Origin: Selenomonas sp. AE3005
GTDB lineage: Bacteria; Bacillota; Negativicutes; Selenomonadales; Selenomonadaceae
Direction of reading: 5' to 3'
Assembly: GCF_000686945.1 (NCBI RefSeq)
Contig: NZ_JMME01000013.1
Location: 1-64,000 of the forward strand
DNA: 64,000 nucleotides
Of this stretch, positions 1 through 9,051 are shown in pieces (within the stretch, counting starts at the first letter, position 1; each line of letters begins with the position of its first letter). The position numbers were made by a program, and so were the translations under genes. A model generated the notes under the pieces. It was given only the letters and a program-made list of their open reading frames with translations. It did no database searches and was not told the DNA's origin.

Positions 1-3000
1 CTATGCCCGTTATGCCGCGGCTCAGGTCATTTTTCAGCCAGCCATGGTTCAGGTAAACATAGCCCTCATGCGGGCCGCGCTTATAGCCGGCGTATACGCC
101 CAGGCGCGTATCCTGCACTTTACTGCTGGCCGAATCGGCCGCAAAGGAGCTGTTGCCATAGCTGACAAAACCGCCCACACGCCAGTTTTTCCCGGCCGCC
201 TTGTCATAGCCCAGGGCAAAAGTCGTACCATGATAATTGGCGCCGCCTTTTAACTCGCCCCAGTTCTTGGCCGTCTTGAACCAGATATTATTTTCCACGG
301 GCTGGTCAACTTTAGCCTGCAATTTCAGCCCTTCATTGACAGTTGACGCCTTATCATCAGCCAGTTTGGCCACGGGAACACTGATATCAACATTCTTCAT
401 GGCAAAAGCCTCTGACAGACGTGTGGACAGAATATGACTGGTCACCGTATTGGTCTGTGTCATACTTATGCCCTGTGCCGCAGCTGGGGAAGAAATCTCC
501 TTCAGGGCCTGTCTGGCATCTTTCGGCGATAAAGTAAATAGTTTATGCAACTCTACATTCTGGTATTTTTCTTCCTCCATGTTGTCATACATCTTAATTA
601 CATCATCGTAAGTTTCAATTACCTCTTCGTCTGTGGTGTCCAAGTTATTGGCAGCTGTTGTTTTTACGGTAATCGTAGTACGGTCACTACTGATTTCCCC
701 CCGGGCATTGAGCATACCAGATACAGGCACTTCTTTATCAGTGATCTTACCTTTGATTTCATCTGCCTTAAGGACAGTCCGATTCTCCTCCCCGGGCAGC
801 ATATTGTAGGCAGTCACTGTGGAGCCTTCAATATTGGCCGTACCATTGACGATTATCTGGCCTTTATCACCGCCGCCATAGGCCTGCAGTTTGCCATCGG
901 ATACCAAAGTGCCGTTAATTGTCATATTTTTATCAGCCGCCGAGGCGCCGATAGTACCGTGATTGATAAGCTGGCCTGTAGTCGTATCCGCAGCAAAATC
1001 TGTATGCTGTTTGCTGCTCATATCATTTACGGTATACGTACCGCCCAACAACGTCGCATCTTTGGCCACCTGTACGCTTACCACATCAGCTGAACCTTCA
1101 TAAGTCAGCGTGCCGTCATTAACATTCATCTTCATGTTATCTTCGCCGGTGATATTGCCGCTATAGGTCATATTCGTATTGAAATTAAGATTGGTCACCA
1201 GGTCTGGAATATACACATCATATTCATACCCAGCGTCCTCATACTGCTGATTATATTGAATACGCAGCGTGTCCAGATCTTCATCATTACTATCACCATC
1301 ATAAGCCTTTTCACATTCCTTTGCCCCAAACTGTTTCCAATCGGAAGTAATATTGCCCTGAATGCGGGCGCCCTCATTGATGTTGATATTTTTTACAAAG
1401 GCATTCTTGGAAATGTAGATGGCATTCTCGCTGCCGATAAGCGTACCGGACAGATTATAGTCATTTACCAGGGGCCCATTTAATTCATCTTTATTGGCAT
1501 TGTAGGTATTTGCGTCCATATCATTCAGGACAAGATTTTCAGCCGAATCAATTACTCCAGTATTTTTATTAACCGTTCTCTTATAGCGAATATACGAGCC
1601 ACGATACTCATCACTGGCTCCAATTGAGCTCGAACCAAAGTCAAAGCGTACCCCCGTACCGCCTTCACCTTTGGCCGTTACTGTTCCGACCTGATTTATC
1701 GAATGGTTCCTACCATAAGCTATTAACAGACCATTGCCACGCTTGCCGTCCGCATGAATTTCGGTATCTTCCGGCACCACCAAAGTATTGCCCGTACCAT
1801 CCACACGAATGCCGACAGCCCCCACACCATTGGTCATAATATCCGCATTCTGCGTCACCTTATTATCCGAGCCGTAGATATGCAGACCAACTCCCAACGG
1901 CACGAGGCTGTAGGTATTGGCCAGATAATCTGTGCCCTCAGCATTGCGCGCGAAATATCCCTGATTGTTGATGATATTGCCGCCGTTGCCATAGATAGAC
2001 CGGCCGTAAAAGGCTTTGCGGTCAATCTTGTAGCCCAGGTCCTGCATAACCGCCAGTTCCACCTCTAAAAAGGTCGTATAGTTGGAGTAGGGCCTATGGC
2101 TCATCATGCCAGCTGTCTGCAAATGGGCGCCATCAAATTTCACAGGCGTGTTACTATTGTTGTCATCATCTTCCCAGCCATTTACCGGCAGGGCGGAACG
2201 GCCGAAGAATTTCGCCCCGTCCAAAACTTCTGTCACATGGTCCCCATAAAAATAAGCATAGCCTTTCCCATCGTTTGTTATTTTCTCATCCACCACAAAA
2301 TAATTTTTAGCAGAACCTTTTATATCTTCAGTATCCACAATTGGCAGCCCAGCCCGGGCAGGGTTGCCGTTTTGATCCCGCAAATGCAGCGTCCAGGAAT
2401 TCTTATCCGTTATATTATCTATAATTTGTGTTCTCGCGTCATTAGTTGCCAAACTTATGCCCAGAGCATGTCCGAGTTCATGACGAAAAGCGCCCACAAA
2501 ATCATTAGCCTGTTCATTGGTCGGCAGTACCGTCTCCGAATCTATCCACCAACCATAACCACCATCATGTCCATAAGCTGTCGCCTGAGTACGCTTAGCT
2601 CCCATATACTTGCCAATTGCCACCATACTATAAGCATATTGCCCGGCAGGCAATAAATCATCCTTTGCCTCCTCATAGGTAAGAGGTGTAAACACTTTCC
2701 CCTGTTGCAGCTGCTCGCCTAAATAAAACTCAGCATTATAAAAACTATTCGATGCCGGATGCTTTCCATCAGAATTTATCGAGTGTGAAGACGCCGAGGC
2801 GTTTTGTATGTCGTATGTTCTGACAAAAATCTGCCAGGGTTTGCTATTTTTTGCTCCAGGCCCCAGAATATTTGTCCAATAATCCGTACTGGTCTTTGTT
2901 GCTGCCATGAGGGCAGCAGGTAAATCATAGGTTGACGAGTCAACCAGCCATTTATCCCCGCCAGCACCAATCCCGTAACCTATTTTCAAGAATTTTAATT

Positions 3001-3139
3001 CCGCAAAATGCTTGCCGTTGTAATCAGAGTATTGCGTTGCCAGATACGGATCTGCTTCTGCTGCCGCTGTATACGATAACGGCATGGCCAGACTGGACAA
3101 AACCGCTAATGTCAAAACACAATTCCTTTTGTTTTTCAT
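1..3139 (-). CDS. Autotransporter with metalloprotease-like passenger, partial (C-terminus beyond left edge)
   Basis: One open frame runs from ATG 3139 (preceded by AAAGGATG) to the window edge, about 1,046 residues. It opens with a signal peptide (basic MKNKR start, hydrophobic core, TAAA cleavage region). Around residues 220-230 is HELGHALGI, the zinc-binding HExxH helix with the glycine of metzincin-type peptidases. Later AGMMSHR resembles a Met-turn, followed by a VMQDLGY segment. The middle is a repetitive Gly/Asn/Thr-rich passenger. The last visible part (GELKGG..., RLGVYAGYKRG) is the start of an autotransporter beta-barrel, so the protein should be secreted through its own outer-membrane pore. 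The residue ten positions after the first His is Leu, not His or Asp, so the third zinc ligand of a canonical metzincin is missing at its usual place. Substrate unknown. Family confident, proteolysis inferred. Confidence 0.85.
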   Translation of the reverse strand, partial: MKNKRNCVLTLAVLSSLAMPLSYTAAAEADPYLATQYSDYNGKHFAELKFLKIGYGIGAGGDKWLVDSSTYDLPAALMAATKTSTDYWTNILGPGAKNSKPWQIFVRTYDIQNASASSHSINSDGKHPASNSFYNAEFYLGEQLQQGKVFTPLTYEEAKDDLLPAGQYAYSMVAIGKYMGAKRTQATAYGHDGGYGWWIDSETVLPTNEQANDFVGAFRHELGHALGISLATNDARTQIIDNITDKNSWTLHLRDQNGNPARAGLPIVDTEDIKGSAKNYFVVDEKITNDGKGYAYFYGDHVTEVLDGAKFFGRSALPVNGWEDDDNNSNTPVKFDGAHLQTAGMMSHRPYSNYTTFLEVELAVMQDLGYKIDRKAFYGRSIYGNGGNIINNQGYFARNAEGTDYLANTYSLVPLGVGLHIYGSDNKVTQNADIMTNGVGAVGIRVDGTGNTLVVPEDTEIHADGKRGNGLLIAYGRNHSINQVGTVTAKGEGGTGVRFDFGSSSIGASDEYRGSYIRYKRTVNKNTGVIDSAENLVLNDMDANTYNANKDELNGPLVNDYNLSGTLIGSENAIYISKNAFVKNININEGARIQGNITSDWKQFGAKECEKAYDGDSNDEDLDTLRIQYNQQYEDAGYEYDVYIPDLVTNLNFNTNMTYSGNITGEDNMKMNVNDGTLTYEGSADVVSVQVAKDATLLGGTYTVNDMSSKQHTDFAADTTTGQLINHGTIGASAADKNMTINGTLVSDGKLQAYGGGDKGQIIVNGTANIEGSTVTAYNMLPGEENRTVLKADEIKGKITDKEVPVSGMLNARGEISSDRTTITVKTTAANNLDTTDEEVIETYDDVIKMYDNMEEEKYQNVELHKLFTLSPKDARQALKEISSPAAAQGISMTQTNTVTSHILSTRLSEAFAMKNVDISVPVAKLADDKASTVNEGLKLQAKVDQPVENNIWFKTAKNWGELKGGANYHGTTFALGYDKAAGKNWRVGGFVSYGNSSFAADSASSKVQDTRLGVYAGYKRGPHEGYVYLNHGWLKNDLSRGITGI

Positions 3140-3305
3140 CGAAATAACATCCTTTCATCGGAAATCCTCTGATTTTAATTTGCACAATCCATTATCCCTA
3201 TATCGCATATATCGACTTTGGGGAGCAATTTATTAAATTAGAATTTCATTAGAGTATTTATTAGATAATTCCCGGCAAGATTCCTGCACGCTCCGGGCAA
3301 TTTTC

Positions 3306-3334
3306 TTGTTCATAAGCCGGCTATATGATATAAT
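3306..3334 (+). promoter_or_regulatory. Sigma-70-type promoter of the asnC-aminotransferase operon
   Basis: TTGTTC at 3306-3311 and TATAAT at 3329-3334 are separated by 17 bases. A C/G-rich inverted repeat follows in the leader (about 3367-3383), before the AsnC Shine-Dalgarno GGAAAGGGG. Assigned by pattern only. Confidence 0.6.
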
Positions 3335-3412
3335 TAGCAGGTACGAAATTTGACAAAAAGTCCTCGTCCCCACCGGGCGGGGATTTTACTGTAGCTGGAA
3401 AGGGGTTTATAT

Positions 3413-3892
3413 ATGCGTGAACTTTTGGAACTGCTGGAACACGATGCCCGTCGTCCTGTAGGCGAACTGGCCTCCATGCTGAAACGCAGCGAATATGAAG
3501 TGGAAAAGAACATCAAAGACCTGGAGAAGAACAAAATCATTCTCTCCTACAACACCCTTATCAACTGGGAAAAATTTGGTGATGATACAGTAACCGCTGT
3601 CATCGAAATCAACCTGACTCCCCAGCGTGAAGTAGGCTTTGATGCCATTGCTGAACGCATTTACCGTTTCGATGAAGTACGCACCGTTTACCTCATGAGC
3701 GGCAGCTTTGACCTGCTCGTTATCATCGAAGGCAAATCCCTTAAAGAAGTGGCCAACTTTGTTGCCACCCGTCTGTCCACCATCGAAGGCGTCACGGCTA
3801 CGCGCAGCCATTTCATGCTGAAAGCCTACAAAAAAGACGGCGTTATCATCAACGATGAAGAACGCGACCGCAGATTGGTGGTGTCCCCCTGA
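3413..3892 (+). CDS. Lrp/AsnC family transcriptional regulator
   Basis: A 159-residue protein of typical Lrp/AsnC length. Residues 1-55 form the winged helix-turn-helix (LLELLEHDARRPVGELASML, then YEVEKNIKDLEKNKII). The rest is the effector-binding RAM/ACT-like domain, with the conserved pattern around VRTVYLMSGSFDLLVII. The start ATG 3413 has GGAAAGGGG upstream. The stop overlaps the next start (TGATG), so it is translationally coupled to the aminotransferase. Regulators of this class usually sense an amino acid, and the pairing suggests that this one controls, or responds to a substrate of, the adjacent enzyme. The effector cannot be read from the sequence. Confidence 0.9.
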   Translation: MRELLELLEHDARRPVGELASMLKRSEYEVEKNIKDLEKNKIILSYNTLINWEKFGDDTVTAVIEINLTPQREVGFDAIAERIYRFDEVRTVYLMSGSFDLLVIIEGKSLKEVANFVATRLSTIEGVTATRSHFMLKAYKKDGVIINDEERDRRLVVSP

Positions 3893-5085
3893 TGGCCGAA
3901 ATGAATTGGAACGACCGCCTGTCACCGGCAGTAAATGCCATTGCTCCGTCGGGCATTCGCAAATTCTTCGACATCGCCGCCCAGATGGACGATGTTATCT
4001 CCTTAGGTGTCGGTGAACCGGACTTCGTCACCCCCTGGTCCATACGTGAAAGCTGCGTCTACGGCTTAGAGCAGGGCTACACTTCCTACACCGCCAACCG
4101 GGGCATGCCCGAACTGCGGCAGGAGATTGTAAACCTCTTTAAACGCCGCTATGACGTCGATTATGACTATAACACTGATGTACTTGTTACCGTCGGTGTC
4201 AGCGAGGCTCTGGACATTGCCATGCGCGCCATTCTGGCCCCCGGCGATGAAGTGCTTATTCCCGAACCCTGCTATGTGTCCTATCAGGCCTGCACGATTT
4301 TAGCCGGTGGTGTGCCTGTAGCCGTGCCGGCAAAAATTGAAAACGAATTCCGCATTACCCCGGAGGAGCTGGAAGAACATGTAACCCCTAAAACCAAAGC
4401 CCTTCTTATCGGCTATCCCAACAATCCGACCGGTGCCATCATGACGCGTAAAGACCTGCTGGCCATTGCCGACTTTGCGGAAAAGCACGACCTCATCGTT
4501 ATCTCCGATGAAATTTACGGGGATTTAACTTACGGCGAAGAAGAACATGTCTGCTTTGCCTCCCTGCCCCGCATGAAGGACCGCACCATTCAGTTAAACG
4601 GCTTTTCCAAGGCCTATGCCATGACCGGCTGGCGTATCGGCTACGCGCTGGGTAATCCGGCTGTCATCGCCGCCATGACCAAAATCCATCAGTACACCAT
4701 GCTCTGCGCGCCCATCACGGCACAGATTGCCGCGGTAGAGGCCCTGCGCCATGGCGAAAAGTACATGAAAAAGATGGTCGCTGAGTACGACCGCCGCCGC
4801 CGTCTTATCTATGACGGTTTCATCAAGATGGGGCTGGAATGCTTTGAACCCAAAGGCGCATTCTACATTTTCCCCTCCATCAAATCCACCGGCTATACCT
4901 CCGATGAATTTGCCGAAAAGCTGCTGAACACCGAACACGTAGCCCTTGTTCCTGGCAGTGCCTTTGGTAAATGCGGTGAAGGTCATATCCGCTGTTCCTA
5001 CGCTACCTCCATTGACAAGATTTCCGAGGCCCTTAACCGCATCGAAAATTTCTTGAAAAACCATAAAAAATTAAAAAAGTGTTGA
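3892..5085 (+). CDS. PLP-dependent aminotransferase, class I/II (aspartate aminotransferase-like)
   Basis: A 397-residue fold-type I aminotransferase. The Schiff-base lysine lies in NGFSKAYAMTGWRIGY (about residues 230-245), the cofactor aspartate in VISDEIYGDL, the NNPTG substrate/cofactor loop in YPNNPTGAIM, and the terminal arginine motif in GHIRCSYA. It probably transfers the amino group of aspartate, an aromatic or a branched amino acid to 2-oxoglutarate in the cytoplasm. The subgroup resembles PatA/AspC-like enzymes, but specificity cannot be fixed. The start overlaps the asnC stop by one base, so the pair is an operon. Its last codons contain the -35 box of the following tRNA promoter. 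Confidence 0.9.
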   Translation: MAEMNWNDRLSPAVNAIAPSGIRKFFDIAAQMDDVISLGVGEPDFVTPWSIRESCVYGLEQGYTSYTANRGMPELRQEIVNLFKRRYDVDYDYNTDVLVTVGVSEALDIAMRAILAPGDEVLIPEPCYVSYQACTILAGGVPVAVPAKIENEFRITPEELEEHVTPKTKALLIGYPNNPTGAIMTRKDLLAIADFAEKHDLIVISDEIYGDLTYGEEEHVCFASLPRMKDRTIQLNGFSKAYAMTGWRIGYALGNPAVIAAMTKIHQYTMLCAPITAQIAAVEALRHGEKYMKKMVAEYDRRRRLIYDGFIKMGLECFEPKGAFYIFPSIKSTGYTSDEFAEKLLNTEHVALVPGSAFGKCGEGHIRCSYATSIDKISEALNRIENFLKNHKKLKKC

Positions 5086-5110
5086 CAAGCGTCCCGTTAA
5101 TCCGTATAAT
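5082..5110 (+). promoter_or_regulatory. Consensus promoter of tRNA-Pro
   Basis: TTGACA (5082-5087), 17 bases, then TATAAT (5105-5110) is a perfect consensus sigma-70 promoter 14 bases before the tRNA. The -35 box overlaps the aminotransferase stop codon (5083-5085). Confidence 0.85.
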
Positions 5111-5124
5111 ATTTCTTGTGACTA

Positions 5125-5201
<77 letters not shown>

Positions 5202-5213
5202 TTGTTAATTCAA

Positions 5214-5255
5214 GGCGCTGTGATAAAGTTTTACATTTTATCACAGCGCCTTTTT
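5214..5255 (+). terminator. Rho-independent terminator after tRNA-Pro
   Basis: A 14-bp perfect stem (GGCGCTGTGATAAA and its complement) with a short loop, followed by TTTTT. Confidence 0.9.
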
Positions 5256-5374
5256 GGTATTTAGTTTTATTTCCGCCTTGTCCCATCTGTGAGTCGGTCA
5301 CATATATTTATCTGACCTCTTGCTATAATGTAACCAATAAGACAACGTACACACGCAAAGGAGGATTCTATCTT

Positions 5375-5683
5375 ATGGCAACTACGATTCTCACCAACGA
5401 TAATTTTCAGACTGAGGTCTTAGACTTTTCCGGTACCGTGCTCATCGACTTTTGGGCAGAATGGTGCGGTCCCTGCCGCATGCTGAGCCCCGTCATTGAC
5501 GAAGTGGCCGCGGAAAATCCTCAGATAAAAGTCGGCAAGGTCAATGTTGATGAACAGCAGGAACTGGCCGCCCAGTTCGGCATTATGAGCATTCCCACGC
5601 TGCTCGTATTCAAAAACGGCACTAAAACCAATGAGTCCATCGGACTTATCCCCAAGGAACAGGTGGAAAACTTAATAAAATAA
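5375..5683 (+). CDS. trxA: Thioredoxin
   Basis: A 102-residue single-domain thioredoxin, the normal length. The active site WCGPC lies in FWAEWCGPCRML (about residues 28-39), and the cis-proline loop is MSIPTLLVFKNG. It reduces protein disulfides in the cytoplasm with electrons from thioredoxin reductase, which is not in this window. ATG 5375 was chosen because AAAGGAGG lies just upstream. The same frame stays open back through the tRNA gene, but that part is not coding. A TATAAT lies at 5324-5329. The gene is monocistronic between two terminators. Confidence 0.95.
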   Translation: MATTILTNDNFQTEVLDFSGTVLIDFWAEWCGPCRMLSPVIDEVAAENPQIKVGKVNVDEQQELAAQFGIMSIPTLLVFKNGTKTNESIGLIPKEQVENLIK

Positions 5684-5686
5684 GCC

Positions 5687-5726
5687 AAGGGCTATGACAG
5701 CGAAAATAAACTGTCATAGCCCTTTA
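5687..5726. terminator. Bidirectional terminator between trxA and the LOG gene
   Basis: Arms AAGGGCTATGACAG (5687-5700) and its complement (5711-5724) flank a 10-base A-rich loop. T-runs on both strands allow use by the convergent genes. Confidence 0.85.
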
Positions 5727-5746
5727 TCATTGGCGTATATATAATT

Positions 5747-6286
5747 TTATGCCTTATTCTCGATAAAGCTGTACAAAGCCGCCAGCGAATCAGCATAGAA
5801 TACTTCCCTGGCCCAGGGCTCTTCCAAAAAGCCCTCTTTCACCATGTGCCCCAAAAACTGCCGCAAAGGCTCATAATAGCCCTCGATATTCAGCAGGCAA
5901 AACGGTTTCGGCAGCTGACCGATTTTGTTGAGCGTCATGACCTCGGCAATTTCTTCCAAAGTGCCGATACCACCGGGAAAGGCCACAAACACATCGCCAA
6001 GTTCGCGCAGTTTCTCCTTGCGCTGTGCCATGGTGTCCGTGACAATCAGCTGGTCAATGGCGTCATACTGTATCTGCCCGTCCACAAAATAACGGGGCTC
6101 CACGCCGATGACCTTGCCGCCGGCCTCTATAACGGCCTCTGCCAGCGCGCCCATCAGCCCCACCCGGCTGCCGCCGTAAATAAGGGTATGCCCCGAGCGT
6201 CCGAGCCATGATCCCAACTCCGTCACCGCCTGCCGGAAAACCGGTCTGTTTCCCTCACTTGAACCCAGATAAACCGTAACGTTCAT
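5747..6286 (-). CDS. LOG family protein (nucleoside 5'-monophosphate phosphoribohydrolase-like)
   Basis: A 179-residue Rossmann-fold protein of the TIGR00730/LOG family. It shows the two signatures of the group: YGGSRVGLMG (about 37-46) and PGGIGTLEE (about 104-112), the latter holding the catalytic glutamate. Characterised members cleave cytokinin ribotides or AMP into the base and ribose 5-phosphate. The old annotation as lysine decarboxylase is unsupported. The start ATG 6286 follows TTGGAGG. It begins 18 bases after the P-type ATPase stop, so it is probably the last gene of that operon. A link to metal handling is not evident. Confidence 0.85.
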   Translation of the reverse strand: MNVTVYLGSSEGNRPVFRQAVTELGSWLGRSGHTLIYGGSRVGLMGALAEAVIEAGGKVIGVEPRYFVDGQIQYDAIDQLIVTDTMAQRKEKLRELGDVFVAFPGGIGTLEEIAEVMTLNKIGQLPKPFCLLNIEGYYEPLRQFLGHMVKEGFLEEPWAREVFYADSLAALYSFIENKA

Positions 6287-6304
6287 TAAAAGACCTCCAA
6301 CGAT

Positions 6305-8410
6305 TTATCGCTGCCGGCGGGCATAGCCGCGTTTGCTGGGTGTGAGGATTCGGCAGCTGTTCAAGACCACCGCCAGGGTAGCAGTATTATGAATTACCGC
6401 CGCCCACAGGGGATTTATCTTGCCCAAAGCACCCAGGAGCATAGCCGAAGAATTGACCAAAATGGTAGCCATGAAATTCTGGTGTACCAGGTCCATGGTG
6501 CGCCGTCCCAGGTCCAAGGCCTCCATCAGACGCGACGGGTCCTCGGAGTGAATGGTCACAGCCGAAGATTCAGCCGCAATATCCGTCTGCCGTCCGCCCA
6601 AAGAAACGCCCACATCAGAGAAAGCCAGCGCCGGGGCGTCATTTATGCCGTCCCCTACCATCATAACCGTACCGCGCTGTTTGAGCTTGTTCACATAATG
6701 TGACTTATCCTCCGGCAGGATTTCCGCATAGTAGGAATCAATATCCATGCTGTGCGCGACTTCAGCCGCCACTTCCTTGCTGTCACCGGTGAGCATGACG
6801 ATTTCGTCCACCCCATGACGGCGCATCTGGTTAAGCGTCTTTTTCATCTTGGGACGCACAGGGTCCTCGATACCGATAATCCCCAACAGCTGCTTGTCGC
6901 GGGCCACATAGAGGAGGTTTTTAAATGTCTGCCCCTCTGCGAGGCCTTCCGTATCTTCAATGCCATTTTCACGCAGGAATTTCAGGCTGCCGACACGCAC
7001 GAGGCCGCCCTTGTACCCTTCGAAGTCAGGAACTTCGGCCTGCATGCCCCGGGCCACAATGGTCTTGGAGGACTTATGCTGCGGCGAAGTCCATTCCTTG
7101 CCCTGCACGTATTTCTGAATAGCCACAGCCAAAGGATGAACAGAATGCTGCTCGGCGGAGGACGCCAACAGAATCATTTCCTTTTCTTCCACGCCCTTGG
7201 TCGTCTTGATAAAAGCAATCTGCGGAATCCCTACCGTGAGGGTGCCGGTCTTATCCAGCACCACCGTATCGGTTTCTGCCAGAGCCTCGATGTAGTTGCC
7301 GCCCTTGACCAGAATACCGCGCTTGGCAGCAGCCCCGATGGCCGCCGACATAGCCGTAGCCGTGGACAGTTTCAGACCGCAGGAGAAGTCGATAAACAGC
7401 AGGTTCAGCACACGCTGCCAGTCACGGGTTGCCCCGTAGACAATCCCGGCACCGATGAAGGAAATCGGTACGAGGAAGTTGGCCATCTTATCGGCAAAAT
7501 TCTGTACCGGCGCCTTGCGGTTCTGCGCCTCCTCCACCAGATGGACGATATGGGCCAGCGAGGTATCCTTGCCGACCTTTTCCACCTTGATGGTAAGCTC
7601 ACCAGCCTCCACCACACTGCCGGCATACACCGCCGATTCAGCATGTTTCATGGCCGGATTCGATTCACCGGTAATGGAGGCCTGATTGACCGCCGCATCA
7701 CCATTGATAACGTGGCCGTCCACCACGATTTTTTCACCGGTATGGGCCGCAATAACGTCCCCAACCTTCACCTGCTCGACGGGAACCTTGCGCTCCACAT
7801 CACCTTCCACCAGCCACACATAACGCTGGTCAAGAGACAACAGGCCGGAAATATGGGTACGTGCTTTCTCTGCCGCATAACTAGTGAGCATTTCCGCACC
7901 GTTGGACAAAGCCAGCAGCGTCAGACTGGACTCCGGTTTCCCGGCCAGTACCGAGGCAATCACCGCCGTAGCGGTCAAGGTGTCGGCATTGGGCTGGTGG
8001 TCCTGCACCACACCCTGCACACCATTCTGAATGAACTTACGGGCAATGCCGAGCACCAGCAGGCTGCGCAGCACCGTAGCTCCGGCAAAAGCCGCCGGCG
8101 AAGTACGTTTTAAGATTTCCATGCTGGCAAAGCTGGCCAAAGACATCACGGCGTCACGGCGGTATTCTGCCAGACGTTCGGCCGGCGTAACAGCTGCCTC
8201 CTGTGCCTTCTTGACCACTTCAATCAGCATTTTCTGAATCTGTTTTAACTGATAGGGCGTCATTTGCCGCTTGTACCAAAGATGTACCTTGCGTTCATCA
8301 ACCGTTACCGCCACGACATTGCGGTTGCGGCGGATTTTGGCGGCCAGTCTGGCCCGTTCCTCATGGGACAGAACTGCCTGCAAATGAAAATAACAATTTC
8401 CGTATATCAT
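6305..8410 (-). CDS. P1B-type heavy-metal ATPase without CPC motif (FezB-like candidate)
   Basis: A 701-residue metal-transport ATPase. It has the actuator loop TGES (about 247-250), phosphorylation site DKTGT (386-390), nucleotide-binding SVHP and hinge GDGIND (586-591). In the transmembrane helix where P1B pumps carry CPC, CPH or SPC it has SCGLK (343-347). The first 70 residues look like a degenerate HMA-like domain without a CxxC metal site. An ATG at 8410 forms an ATGA overlap with the upstream gene. In-frame ATGs at 8422 and 8449 are alternatives. Three neighbours carry related HMA-like domains. An odd P1B pump with such partners is the composition of ferrosome loci, where FezB is a P1B-6 ATPase. 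Iron as substrate is therefore inferred, not shown. Confidence 0.88.
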   Translation of the reverse strand: MIYGNCYFHLQAVLSHEERARLAAKIRRNRNVVAVTVDERKVHLWYKRQMTPYQLKQIQKMLIEVVKKAQEAAVTPAERLAEYRRDAVMSLASFASMEILKRTSPAAFAGATVLRSLLVLGIARKFIQNGVQGVVQDHQPNADTLTATAVIASVLAGKPESSLTLLALSNGAEMLTSYAAEKARTHISGLLSLDQRYVWLVEGDVERKVPVEQVKVGDVIAAHTGEKIVVDGHVINGDAAVNQASITGESNPAMKHAESAVYAGSVVEAGELTIKVEKVGKDTSLAHIVHLVEEAQNRKAPVQNFADKMANFLVPISFIGAGIVYGATRDWQRVLNLLFIDFSCGLKLSTATAMSAAIGAAAKRGILVKGGNYIEALAETDTVVLDKTGTLTVGIPQIAFIKTTKGVEEKEMILLASSAEQHSVHPLAVAIQKYVQGKEWTSPQHKSSKTIVARGMQAEVPDFEGYKGGLVRVGSLKFLRENGIEDTEGLAEGQTFKNLLYVARDKQLLGIIGIEDPVRPKMKKTLNQMRRHGVDEIVMLTGDSKEVAAEVAHSMDIDSYYAEILPEDKSHYVNKLKQRGTVMMVGDGINDAPALAFSDVGVSLGGRQTDIAAESSAVTIHSEDPSRLMEALDLGRRTMDLVHQNFMATILVNSSAMLLGALGKINPLWAAVIHNTATLAVVLNSCRILTPSKRGYARRQR

Positions 8411-9048
8411 ACGGTACGCCATCCTCTCATCAACGTCACAGCCCACCATAACATTTGCGAACCGGAGGGATACTGACCTGTAAGCAGCATTTTACGCAGG
8501 CCCCTTAGCAGGAACAACAGGGAGGCCAGTGAACTCATGTCAAACCAGCCGCAGGTATGGTCCTTAATCCACTGGCTGAAAGCTCGGGCCGTATTGCGTA
8601 CACTGCGCGTAATGGAACCGGCATGGGCCTCACTGCCAGCCAGCAGAGCCATCTTCGCCTTGTTCAGCGGACTGCTGAAGAACTTATTCTCCAGCCACTT
8701 GGCCAACTGGTCAATGCTGGCCTCATCGGCCTCCGCAAAGGTCAGCAGAATGCTGCCGCTGACAGCATTTACGCTTACAGACTGCACATAGCTGAGCTTT
8801 ACCAGCTGTTCTTCGAGCAGTTTCGCCAGTTCCGGGGACACCTTGCCCACACGGTAACGGCGGCGTCCCGGCAGGCTGGATACCAGTTTAAAGCTCTGGG
8901 CCGGGCAAACGGCTTTTAAAGCCGCTTTTTTCAGCTGACAGCCAGCTGCAGGTCTTGGCCCGGCAACCGATGCACCGCCTCCGGCTACCATACGGCGAAT
9001 GCTCTTGCCGATAGCCGCCCCCATCATAAATCCAGATACATACGACAT
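8407..9048 (-). CDS. Membrane protein with PGRxR-type HMA-like domain (ferrosome-locus type candidate)
   Basis: A 213-residue protein. It starts with a Gly-rich hydrophobic segment (GFMMGAAIGKSIRRM, glycine-zipper-like). Residues about 52-126 form an HMA-like ferredoxin fold beginning SSLPGRRRYRV and containing VSVNAVSGSILLTF. A hydrophobic region near the end (SSLASLLFLLRGL, QMLWWAVTLM) is likely membrane-embedded. The CxxC that binds soft metals in classical HMA domains is absent. GGAGG lies 7-8 bases before ATG 9048. The gene starts three bases after the preceding HMA-like gene and overlaps the ATPase start, so it is tightly coupled. A role as partner or scaffold for the pump is inferred. 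Confidence 0.8.
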   Translation of the reverse strand: MSYVSGFMMGAAIGKSIRRMVAGGGASVAGPRPAAGCQLKKAALKAVCPAQSFKLVSSLPGRRRYRVGKVSPELAKLLEEQLVKLSYVQSVSVNAVSGSILLTFAEADEASIDQLAKWLENKFFSSPLNKAKMALLAGSEAHAGSITRSVRNTARAFSQWIKDHTCGWFDMSSLASLLFLLRGLRKMLLTGQYPSGSQMLWWAVTLMRGWRTV

Positions 9049-9051
9049 TCG

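Noticed and set aside
5747-6286. Lysine decarboxylase function for the LOG protein
   Set aside because: The PGGxGTxxE family was shown to be phosphoribohydrolases; no PLP-binding motif is present.
6752-8113. 453-codon open frame on the plus strand
   Set aside because: Antisense to the P-type ATPase, no ribosome site, His/Arg-rich composition typical of a shadow frame.
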